A stretch of DNA of 5,270 nt from an uncultured Bacteroidales bacterium (GTDB taxonomy: Bacteria; Bacteroidota; Bacteroidia; Bacteroidales; UBA932), in assembly GCA_946415795.1 (NCBI GenBank), contig CAMKTW010000126.1, forward strand, positions 1-5,270. Direction: 5' to 3'. Below the pieces are notes generated by a model, which made no database searches, was not told the DNA's origin, and saw only the letters and a list, made by a program, of their open reading frames with translations. This document shows, in pieces, positions 1 through 5,270 of this stretch. Numbering within the stretch: position 1 is the first letter of the stretch; each line of letters begins with the position of its first letter. The position numbers and the translations under genes were made by a program.

Positions 1-463
1 ATGTGAAACGGCTGCTGTCCAGCTGGCCGCCCATACCGATGACGCGGTTCTTGGGAAGACCGGAGGTCTTGTAAGTCAGGTAGGTCATAGTGTCCATAGG
101 GTTGGCGATCATCAGGAAAATAGCGTTGGGAGAGAACTCCAGGGCGCTCTTTACAACGGAATTGACGATGCCTGCGTTAACGCCGATAAGCTCTTCGCGG
201 GTCATACCGGGTTTGCGGGGAATACCGGAGGTAACAACAATCACATCGCTGCCTGCAGTTGCTGCATAGTCGTTGGTGACGCCTTTGATGCGGGTGTCAA
301 AACCGTAGAGCTTTGCGGTCTGCATCATATCCATAGCCTTGCCTTCGGAAAGTCCTTCTTTGATGTCAATCAGGACGAGATCGGACACACAACCGGTGTG
401 TGCGACTGCGTTGGCAACTGTTGCACCTACGTTGCCGGCGCCGATAACTGTTACTTTTGCCAT
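1..463 (-). CDS. mdh: Malate dehydrogenase, NAD-dependent (3' part missing at window edge)
   Basis: Catalyses reversible NAD-dependent oxidation of malate to oxaloacetate in the cytoplasm. The first 154 residues are visible, about half of a family that is usually near 310 residues; the rest lies off the left edge. The protein opens with a Rossmann nucleotide-binding motif, VIGAGNVGAT (residues 6-15), and an acidic residue D33 ends the second strand, as expected for NAD rather than NADP. The mobile substrate loop reads GIPRKPGMTREEL (80-92); R83 and R89 correspond to the two arginines that select malate over lactate. NPMDTMTY (121-128) and LDSSRF (148-153) follow; D149 and R152 fit the catalytic Asp and substrate Arg, while the catalytic His is beyond the edge. 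The ATG is the only sensible start, directly before the Rossmann strand. It is divergent from ybeY and has no Shine-Dalgarno, only an A/T-rich leader. The LDH-like MDH class is typical of Bacteroidota. Confidence 0.96.
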   Translation of the reverse strand, partial: MAKVTVIGAGNVGATVANAVAHTGCVSDLVLIDIKEGLSEGKAMDMMQTAKLYGFDTRIKGVTNDYAATAGSDVIVVTSGIPRKPGMTREELIGVNAGIVNSVVKSALEFSPNAIFLMIANPMDTMTYLTYKTSGLPKNRVIGMGGQLDSSRFT

Positions 464-472
464 TTCAATAAG

Positions 473-503
473 TTTTAAGTTGTGTATTTATTTGATAATT
501 TTG
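473..503 (+). promoter_or_regulatory. Candidate promoter for ybeY-mnmG
   Basis: TAATTTTG at 496-503 is an exact match to TAnnTTTG. TTTT at 473-476, nineteen bases upstream, is one mismatch from the -33 TTTG box. A start near 509-510 would leave a leader of about 25 nt before the ybeY ATG at 535. The promoter lies within the predicted mdh leader, so the two divergent promoters face and overlap each other. Confidence 0.45.
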
Positions 504-522
504 CCGTCTATTATTTATCCCG

Positions 523-530
523 CAAATTTA
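523..530 (-). promoter_or_regulatory. Candidate -7 element for mdh
   Basis: Read on the minus strand this is TAAATTTG, an exact match to the Bacteroidota -7 consensus TAnnTTTG. It would start transcription near 516 and give a leader of about 50 nt before the mdh ATG. The -33 region (about 550-555) reads only CTTT/TCTT, a weak match to TTTG. The call is motif-based only. Confidence 0.45.
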
Positions 531-534
531 ACAA

Positions 535-972
535 ATGATTTCGTTTTTTAAAGAAAACACCACTTTTGATATCAAACAGAAAAACAAAATCAAATCGTGG
601 TTAAAAAATGTCGCTTCCGGCTATGGTTTTTCTGCGGGAGAACTGAACTATGTCTTCTGCGACGATGAGTATCTGCTCCAGATGAACAGGCAGTATCTCG
701 GCCACGACTATTACACCGACATCATCACCTTTGATTCGCGGGAAAACGCCCTCTCAAAGCGTCTCGACGGGGACATTTTTATCAGTGTGGATACCGTGCG
801 CGCCAACGGAGAAGAGTATGGAGAGGGGTTCGAACGCGAAATGATGCGGGTAATCGCCCACGGGCTGCTGCACCTGATCGGGTTTGACGACCATACCGCG
901 GCGCAGCAGAAAAAGATGCGGGAGGCAGAGAATACCGCTTTGGCACAATGGGATACGATTATGATGTCATAG
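535..972 (+). CDS. ybeY: Endoribonuclease YbeY, rRNA maturation factor
   Basis: Small cytoplasmic metal-dependent RNase of the UPF0054/YbeY family, needed in studied bacteria for 16S rRNA 3'-end maturation and ribosome quality control. At 145 residues it is within the usual size. The family core is plain: NRQYLGHDYYTDIITFD (51-67), GDIFISVDTV (79-88), and the metal site HGLLHLIGFDDH (109-120). H109 and H113 are the first two metal ligands. The third position, His in the common HxxxHxxxxxH form, is D119 here, with a His one residue later at 120. I recall Bacteroidota homologues having Asp at this position (a GYKD-type ending), so this is probably a lineage feature rather than loss of activity. 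The ATG at 535 follows an A/T-rich leader without a Shine-Dalgarno, as usual in this phylum. The last 25 bp overlap the start of mnmG, which suggests co-transcription and translational coupling. Confidence 0.95.
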   Translation: MISFFKENTTFDIKQKNKIKSWLKNVASGYGFSAGELNYVFCDDEYLLQMNRQYLGHDYYTDIITFDSRENALSKRLDGDIFISVDTVRANGEEYGEGFEREMMRVIAHGLLHLIGFDDHTAAQQKKMREAENTALAQWDTIMMS

Positions 973-2924
973 TTGTCGGGGCAGGACACGCCGGATGCGA
1001 AGCGGCCTGCGCCGCCGCCAATATGGGTGTGCGCACGCTGCTGGTTACGATGGATATGCGTGGCATCGCCCAGATGTCTTGCAACCCTGCCGTGGGCGGC
1101 ATAGCCAAGGGCCAGATAGTGCGCGAAATAGATGCCCTGGGCGGATATACCGGCATCGTGACAGACCGCAGCACCCTGCAGTTCAGAATGCTCAACAAGA
1201 GCAAGGGTCCCGCTATGTGGAGCCCCCGCGCGCAGTGCGACAAGACGCAGTTCACACTGAACTGGCGGCGCGTGCTGGAGAGCACCCCCAACCTGGATAT
1301 GTGGCAGGACACTGTGGCTTCACTGACGCTGGAAGGCGGACGCGTAAGCGCCGTCACCACCCTGATGGGAACAACTTTTACCGCAGGCGCCGTGATAATC
1401 ACCGCCGGGACGTTTCTGGGCGGAAAACTGTTCATCGGCACAGAGAGTGCGGAAGGGGGGCGTATAGGCGAGCTTGCCAGCTATCATATAGCAGACCAGC
1501 TGCGCGACGCAGGCATCTCTGTAGGCCGTATGAAGACCGGCACCCCGCCCCGCATAGACACCCGCTCCATAGACCTTTCAAAGCTGGATGTGCAGGAGGG
1601 CGACGCCTCCCCGGCCCGGTTCTCCTTTGGCCGGGAGCCATCTGCAATACAGGCCGGGCGGCCACAGAAGGTGTGCTACATAGTTCACACCAACGAGAGG
1701 GTGCACGATATCCTCCGCAGCGGATTCGAGTATTCGCCGCTTTTCACCGGCAAGATTACCGGTATCGGGCCGCGCTATTGCCCCTCTATAGAGGACAAGT
1801 TGCGCACGTTTGCCGGCAAGACCTCGCATCAGCTGTTCCTGGAGCCAGAAGGGTGGGATACCTGCGAATATTATCTGCAGGGGTTCTCCTCTTCTCTGCC
1901 TACCGATATACAAATCAGGGCGTTACGGGAAATCAAGGGATTTGAGGATATCCGCATATTCCGTCCAGCCTACGCCGTGGAATACGACTATTTTGACCCG
2001 TCGCAGCTGAAGGCCTCTCTCGAAAGCCGGCTGGTGGATGGGCTGTTCCTGGCCGGGCAGGTGAACGGCACGACCGGTTATGAAGAGGCGGCGGCACAGG
2101 GACTTATGGCCGGCATCAACGCCGTGCTTAGAATCCGCGGAGCGGAGCCGTTCATTCTGATGCGGGACGAAGCGTACATAGGCGTGCTGATAGACGACCT
2201 GATCACCAAGGGGGTGGACGAACCCTACAGGATGTTCACCTCCCGCGCAGAATACCGCATTCTGCTCAGGCAGGACAACGCCGACCGCCGGCTTACCGGC
2301 AAGGGCTACGAGCTGGGGCTGGTTTCTCAGGAGAGGTTTGCCGCAATGACCGCCAAATATGAGCAGATTGAGCGCTGCAGGGCAGCGCTGGAGGAGGCTT
2401 CTCTGACCCCCGCGCAGGTAAACGGATATCTTGAGAGCGCCGGCAGCACCCCCATAGAGAGCCGCAAGCGCATAGCAGAACTGCTGACCCGCCCCGGCGT
2501 GTCGCTGGAAGGGTTGCTGGGGTGCATGCAGGAGGGGGATGCAAAGGAGGGCGTAAGTCCTTCGGACGAGATATCCCGACTCGCTGCGCCCGCCCGTCAA
2601 GAAAGTGAAGCGGTACCCCCTGGGCGCTCTGAATGTCCCCCCGAGCGAAGTCGAGGGGTCTCTCCAGAGATTCTCGAAGACGTGGAAATCGCCGTCAAAT
2701 ACCAGGGCTACATCGACCGCGAACGCCGCCTGGCAGATAAAATCATGCGGCTGGAGAACGTCAGGATTCCCGATGACTTTGACTTCAGCCAGGTGAAGAG
2801 CCTCAGCATAGAGTGCCGCATCAAGCTGGAGCGCTACAGGCCCCGCACCATCGCGCAGGCCTCCCGTATCAGCGGAGTCTCTCCCGCCGACATATCGGTT
2901 CTGCTGGTCTACTTCGGCAGATAA
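948..2924 (+). CDS. mnmG: tRNA uridine-5-carboxymethylaminomethyl(34) synthesis enzyme MnmG (GidA)
   Basis: FAD-dependent partner of the GTPase MnmE; together they place the carboxymethylaminomethyl group on C5 of U34 in tRNAs reading two-fold degenerate codons. Visible signatures are the FAD dinucleotide motif VGAGHAGCEA (10-19), SCNPAVGGIAKGQ (44-56) with conserved C45, RYCPSIEDK around C278 (the equivalent of the conserved second Cys near 277 in E. coli), GQVNGTTGYEEAAAQG (370-385), and the C-terminal motifs VEIAVKYQGYI and IAQASRISGVSPADISVLL. The start MGYDYDVIVVGAG matches family N-termini and falls inside ybeY in another frame. At 658 residues it is about 30-35 longer than the typical 620-630. 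The excess is concentrated at residues about 539-573, just before the C-terminal domain, where a palindromic repeat sits in frame. All core motifs are intact, so the gene is probably functional. mnmE is not in the window. Confidence 0.97.
   Translation: MGYDYDVIVVGAGHAGCEAACAAANMGVRTLLVTMDMRGIAQMSCNPAVGGIAKGQIVREIDALGGYTGIVTDRSTLQFRMLNKSKGPAMWSPRAQCDKTQFTLNWRRVLESTPNLDMWQDTVASLTLEGGRVSAVTTLMGTTFTAGAVIITAGTFLGGKLFIGTESAEGGRIGELASYHIADQLRDAGISVGRMKTGTPPRIDTRSIDLSKLDVQEGDASPARFSFGREPSAIQAGRPQKVCYIVHTNERVHDILRSGFEYSPLFTGKITGIGPRYCPSIEDKLRTFAGKTSHQLFLEPEGWDTCEYYLQGFSSSLPTDIQIRALREIKGFEDIRIFRPAYAVEYDYFDPSQLKASLESRLVDGLFLAGQVNGTTGYEEAAAQGLMAGINAVLRIRGAEPFILMRDEAYIGVLIDDLITKGVDEPYRMFTSRAEYRILLRQDNADRRLTGKGYELGLVSQERFAAMTAKYEQIERCRAALEEASLTPAQVNGYLESAGSTPIESRKRIAELLTRPGVSLEGLLGCMQEGDAKEGVSPSDEISRLAAPARQESEAVPPGRSECPPERSRGVSPEILEDVEIAVKYQGYIDRERRLADKIMRLENVRIPDDFDFSQVKSLSIECRIKLERYRPRTIAQASRISGVSPADISVLLVYFGR
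2568..2662. repeat. Imperfect palindromic element inserted in frame in mnmG
   Basis: The 5' arm GAGATATCCCGACTCGCT (2568-2585) matches the reverse complement of the 3' arm AGCGAAGTCGAGGGGTCTC (2644-2662) at about 14 of 19 aligned positions, and several mismatches would be G-U pairs in RNA. A second stem pairs GCGCCC (2586-2591) with GGGCGC (2622-2627). The 3' arm can also fold alone as a local hairpin at 2638-2658 (CCCCCGA, loop GCGAAG, then TCG and GGGG with one bulged A). It contributes residues 541 to about 572 of MnmG, a segment rich in E, R, S, P and A with no family motif. From memory, GAGCGAAGTCGA-centred palindromes are common interspersed repeats in bacterial genomes and metagenomes. 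No transposase is present, so this would be a non-autonomous, MITE/REP-like element. Confidence 0.7.
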
Positions 2925-3034
2925 CCGTGGCACCCAACCCTCTGTAACCCAACCTTTTAACAAATGTCCCTTGCGTAAAAATGCGCAAGGGACATTGTGT
3001 AATGTGCTGATAGCGAGCGACAAAGGTGCCACGG
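2925..3034. repeat. Nested inverted repeat filling the mnmG/fadD convergent gap
   Basis: CCGTGGCACC (2925-2934), directly after the mnmG stop codon, is a perfect reverse complement of GGTGCCACGG (3025-3034), three bases from the fadD-like stop codon. The pair encloses the 13-bp hairpin at 2963-2996. Between them lies a short near-duplicate, AACCCAACC-type sequence around 2936-2954. The whole 113-bp gap is therefore structured on both strands. It may be one extended terminator or a small palindromic element; the sequence alone does not decide. Confidence 0.6.
2963..2996. terminator. Strong hairpin, probable bidirectional terminator for mnmG and fadD
   Basis: AATGTCCCTTGCG (2963-2975) pairs perfectly over 13 bp with CGCAAGGGACATT (2984-2996) around an 8-base loop (2976-2983). 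It lies between two converging stop codons, the expected site for a shared terminator. There is no real T-tract on the plus strand, where TTGTGTAATG follows. The minus strand has only a partly T-rich tail, TTTGTTAAAAGG. It is thus a strong stem but not a textbook intrinsic terminator. Confidence 0.65.
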
Positions 3035-3037
3035 GAA

Positions 3038-4807
3038 CTACTCGTAGGCCTTCTCCATCTGCTCTGCGTACTTTTTGGTGATGTTGGCGCGTTTCAGCTT
3101 CAAGGTCTGTGAGAGCATACCATTGTCTATTGTCCAGGCATCATCCACGAACTGTTCGCGGCGTATCTGCTCGTGTGTGGCGAGACATTCGTTGACTTTG
3201 GTAACCTCCTTGTGAAGTTTGTTAAGAATCTTCTTGTTGGCCAGCATCTCCTCGTGAGAGGTGGCTTTGATATGCGACTCCTTGCAATATAGCTTGAGCT
3301 CATTGAAGTCGGGGATGATGATGGCGGAGGGGTACTTATGGTTTTCACCGAAAACCAGGCACTGTTCAATGAACTCACTCTCCTTGAGTTTGGTCTCAAT
3401 GGCCTGGGGAGCAATGTACTTGCCGTTGTTGAGCTTGAACATCTCCTTCTTGCGGTCGGTAATCTTAAGGAATTGGCCATCCACAAGGCAGCCGATGTCT
3501 CCTGTATGCAGGAAGCCCTCTTCGTCGATAATCTCGCGGGTCTGCCCGGGATCCTTGTAGTAACCCATCATCACATGCGGGCCGCGGGTGAGTATCTCCC
3601 CCTCTTCGCTGAACTTGATGTCGGTGCCGTCGATGGGCTGGCCCACGGTGCCTATCATCATCATTCTGTCGGCAGGGTTGTTCACAGCTATCACAGGGGA
3701 GGTTTCGGTCATGCCGTAGCCCTCGCAAAGCTGGAAACCTGCGGCGGTGAAGCAGCGCACAATCTTTTCCTGGATGGAGCTGCCGCCGCTCACCACAATC
3801 ATCCTGTGGCCGCCGAGGGCCTCGCGCCAGCGCGCGTAGATGGCTTTGTCGTAGAAGGCGTGCCGGGCCTTGTATATCGCATTGTTGTTATCGGGATCGA
3901 ATTTGTTGGCAAAATCCCACGCCATGTTGTATAGCGTGCGCTTGATGCCCTTGAGCTGCCGTCCGGCCGCCTCAAACTTGGCGTACATCATCTCCAGCAC
4001 GCGAGGGACCCCGCAGAAAAAGTCGGCATGGCAAGAGGCCATGTCGGCCTGAATGGTACTCAGGTTCTCTGCATAATAGATGCGGATGCCGCGCTCCAGA
4101 TTGTCATAAATCATCGTGCGCTCGTATGCGTGGCAGAGAGGCAGGAAGCTGACTGCTATGTGGCGGTAATCCATTATGTGGCGGACGGCGTGTGCGTGTG
4201 CGTCAAACACCAGGTTGCGGTGCGAGAGCATAACCCCCTTGGGGCGGCCGGTGGTACCGGAAGTGTACACGATAGAAACACATTCCGTATCCTTGATATC
4301 CCGCTTGTTCTGCTCCAGAACGGGATCCCACTTCTCTTTTTCGCTGTCGCCTTTCTTGCATACGTCGCGCAGGCAGAAGGTACTGTCGTTTTCGTCAATC
4401 AGGATTGCCTTTGCGGGACGGTCCATCTCACCTACGATCGGAGAGAGTTTGTCATAAATCTTCTGGTTGTCCAGGAATATGACCTCCGCATCTGAGTGGT
4501 TGAATATATACAGATAATCGTCGTGACTGAGGGTGGCATATACCGGTACGTGTATCATACCTGCCAGCGCAGAGCCCATATCTATAAAATTCCACTCGGG
4601 GCGGTTACTGCTTATGGTAATAATCTTTGTGCCTTTTTTGTATCCCATTGCCAGCAGACCTCTGGCAACCGACCAGGAGTTACGGACAAACTCGTCTGTG
4701 CTCACATAGTGCCACTCACCTTTTATACGGCGGGCAAGTACGTCGGTCCTGTAGGGAAGGTCCTTTTGGACGTGTTCGATGAAATCGAATAAACGCTTGA
4801 TTTCCAT
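3038..4807 (-). CDS. AMP-dependent long-chain fatty acid--CoA ligase (acyl-CoA synthetase)
   Basis: ANL-superfamily adenylating enzyme that activates a carboxylic acid, most likely a long-chain fatty acid, to acyl-AMP and then acyl-CoA. Its 589 residues match the bacterial FadD/FAA1-like length. Motifs in order: P-loop YTSGTTGRPKG (181-191), adenine-binding EGYGMTETSP (362-371), GFLHTGDIG (431-439) with the ribose-binding Asp at 436, and the hinge/A8 segment DRKKEMFKLNNGKYIAPQ (451-468) with R452. Near the C-terminus, LSQTLKLKR (565-573) is where the A10 catalytic lysine lies (K570 or K572); many relatives have TPTLKLKR. There is no signal peptide or clear transmembrane segment, so it is probably cytoplasmic or membrane-peripheral. 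The ATG is followed by the MEIKRLFDFIEHV opening typical of the family. It is transcribed towards mnmG and separated from upstream gcvH by a terminator, so it is probably a single-gene unit. Chain-length preference cannot be read from sequence, so I give no symbol. Confidence 0.93.
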   Translation of the reverse strand: MEIKRLFDFIEHVQKDLPYRTDVLARRIKGEWHYVSTDEFVRNSWSVARGLLAMGYKKGTKIITISSNRPEWNFIDMGSALAGMIHVPVYATLSHDDYLYIFNHSDAEVIFLDNQKIYDKLSPIVGEMDRPAKAILIDENDSTFCLRDVCKKGDSEKEKWDPVLEQNKRDIKDTECVSIVYTSGTTGRPKGVMLSHRNLVFDAHAHAVRHIMDYRHIAVSFLPLCHAYERTMIYDNLERGIRIYYAENLSTIQADMASCHADFFCGVPRVLEMMYAKFEAAGRQLKGIKRTLYNMAWDFANKFDPDNNNAIYKARHAFYDKAIYARWREALGGHRMIVVSGGSSIQEKIVRCFTAAGFQLCEGYGMTETSPVIAVNNPADRMMMIGTVGQPIDGTDIKFSEEGEILTRGPHVMMGYYKDPGQTREIIDEEGFLHTGDIGCLVDGQFLKITDRKKEMFKLNNGKYIAPQAIETKLKESEFIEQCLVFGENHKYPSAIIIPDFNELKLYCKESHIKATSHEEMLANKKILNKLHKEVTKVNECLATHEQIRREQFVDDAWTIDNGMLSQTLKLKRANITKKYAEQMEKAYE

Positions 4808-4829
4808 GGTCTAAATATATTAACCGCGG

Positions 4830-4837
4830 CAAAGATA
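4830..4837 (-). promoter_or_regulatory. Candidate -7 element for the acyl-CoA ligase gene
   Basis: Minus-strand TATCTTTG matches TAnnTTTG exactly. It lies 22 bp upstream of the ATG, so the leader would be short (about 15 nt). I see no good -33 TTTG box, because the expected position falls in the gcvH terminator stem. The T-tract of that terminator ends inside this element. An alternative is that expression comes from read-through out of gcvH. Confidence 0.4.
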
Positions 4838-4885
4838 AAAAAAATATAAAACTTAAGCCCGATACCGTCACGGCAGCGGGCTTAA
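4838..4885 (-). terminator. Intrinsic (Rho-independent) terminator of gcvH
   Basis: Read on the minus strand, TTAAGCCCG (4885-4877) pairs perfectly with CGGGCTTAA (4861-4853). Inside the 15-base loop a further CCG/CGG mini-stem can form (4865-4873). The stem is followed at once by GTTTTATATTTTTTT, a strong T-tract. It starts about 24 bp after the gcvH stop codon. The orientation of the T-tract assigns it to gcvH. Confidence 0.88.
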
Positions 4886-4908
4886 CACATCACATTTAAT
4901 TTTCAATG

Positions 4909-5270
4909 TTAAACTGATTTCTTGTACTCTTCAGCTTTTAACAAATTATCAAATTCCGACGTATCGGAGAACTTGATCTTAATAATCCACCCCTCATCGT
5001 AGGGGCTTGCATTGACCAGTTCCGGCGCACTCTCAAGAGCCTCGTTGAACTCCACAACCTCACCGCTGACAGGCATAAAGGCCTCCGCCACCGTTTTCAC
5101 AGCCTCGATATCTCCAAATTTTTCCCCGGCCTCCAGTATTTCACCCACCGAAGGAACATCCAGGTAAACGATATCTCCCAACTCTCCCTGCGCGTAGTCT
5201 GTGATACCTACAACAGCTACGTCCCCCTCTATCCTGGCCCACTCGTGGTCTTTTGTGTAAAATAAGTCGT
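4909..5270 (-). CDS. gcvH: Glycine cleavage system H protein (5' end missing at window edge)
   Basis: H protein carries the lipoyl-bound aminomethyl group between the P, T and L proteins of the glycine cleavage complex. 119 codons are visible; the first full one is at 5266-5268. The visible N-terminus DLFYTKDHEWARIEGDVA is the conserved opening of the family, so only a few residues including the start are lost. GITDYAQGELGDIVYLDVP follows, then the lipoylation site IEAVKTVAE with the modified lysine at visible residue 58 (codon 5095-5097), and PVSGEVVEFNEAL plus GWIIKIKFSD at the C-terminal side. The family is usually about 125-130 residues, so this is nearly complete. An in-frame TTG at 5179-5181 is internal Leu, not the start. 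gcvP and gcvT are not in the window; the downstream gene is insulated by a terminator. Confidence 0.97.
   Translation of the reverse strand, partial: DLFYTKDHEWARIEGDVAVVGITDYAQGELGDIVYLDVPSVGEILEAGEKFGDIEAVKTVAEAFMPVSGEVVEFNEALESAPELVNASPYDEGWIIKIKFSDTSEFDNLLKAEEYKKSV

Noticed and set aside
339..551. Plus-strand 70-codon open frame with a hydrophobic C-terminal half, overlapping the mdh start and divergent gap.
   Set aside because: Most of it is antisense to mdh codons, and the hydrophobic part is just translation of the A/T-rich gap. It also overlaps the ybeY start.
995..1945. Plus-strand open frame of 316 codons within mnmG in another frame.
   Set aside because: The composition is Arg/His/Pro-rich with no motif, typical of a shifted frame of a GC-rich gene.
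2568..2662. mnmG extra segment as a frameshift or assembly error.
   Set aside because: Family sequence resumes in the same frame after the segment (VEIAVKYQGYI onwards to a normal C-terminus). The palindromic structure explains the extra bases better.
1923..3032. Long minus-strand open frame (369 codons) opposite mnmG and the intergenic hairpin.
   Set aside because: It lies antisense to a certain mnmG, has no recognisable domain, and its start region is the terminator element. It reflects base bias of the real gene.
3338..3934. Plus-strand open frame of 198 codons opposite the acyl-CoA ligase gene.
   Set aside because: It is antisense to a gene with all ANL motifs, and has no start context or domain of its own.
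4909..5181. A 90-residue protein starting at the TTG codon (5179-5181) as the gcvH product.
   Set aside because: The frame continues upstream to the window edge with the conserved H-protein N-terminus, so the gene is a partial one and the TTG is internal Leu.
1..5270. A novel defence, mobile or biosynthetic system across the window.
   Set aside because: All five genes are recognised housekeeping or metabolic families in ordinary arrangement. No tRNA, rRNA, CRISPR array, integrase, transposase or toxin-antitoxin pattern is visible.

Overview
The window looks like an ordinary stretch of a Bacteroidota (probably Bacteroidales) chromosome. The evidence is the style of the encoded proteins, the ybeY-mnmG pair, TAnnTTTG-type -7 promoter elements, and starts without Shine-Dalgarno sequences behind A/T-rich leaders. 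Coding regions are moderately GC-rich and the short intergenic gaps are AT-rich. All five genes are housekeeping or central metabolism. I see no mobile-element genes, defence genes, RNA genes or CRISPR.

Layout: the left edge holds the 5' part of a malate dehydrogenase gene (mdh) on the minus strand. A 71-bp divergent gap separates it from ybeY (rRNA-maturation endonuclease) on the plus strand. mnmG (tRNA wobble-uridine modification) starts inside the last codons of ybeY, so the two form a translation/RNA-maturation operon. mnmG converges on a minus-strand long-chain acyl-CoA synthetase gene (fadD-like). The whole gap between their stop codons is a nested inverted repeat with a strong central hairpin, probably a two-way terminator. 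Upstream of the fadD-like gene, on the same strand, is gcvH (glycine cleavage H protein), cut by the right edge. A clear intrinsic terminator ends gcvH, and its T-tract runs straight into a candidate fadD promoter.

YbeY and MnmG both serve translation (16S rRNA processing and tRNA U34 modification). Malate dehydrogenase, acyl-CoA synthetase and GcvH act in separate metabolic routes (C4-dicarboxylate/TCA, fatty-acid activation, glycine/one-carbon), and nothing here ties them together.

The most unusual element is about 95 bp of imperfect palindrome lying in frame inside mnmG. It adds roughly 32-35 residues between the body of the enzyme and its C-terminal domain without breaking the reading frame. 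It resembles an interspersed palindromic repeat that has been accepted into a protein-coding gene. No convincing new multi-gene system was found.
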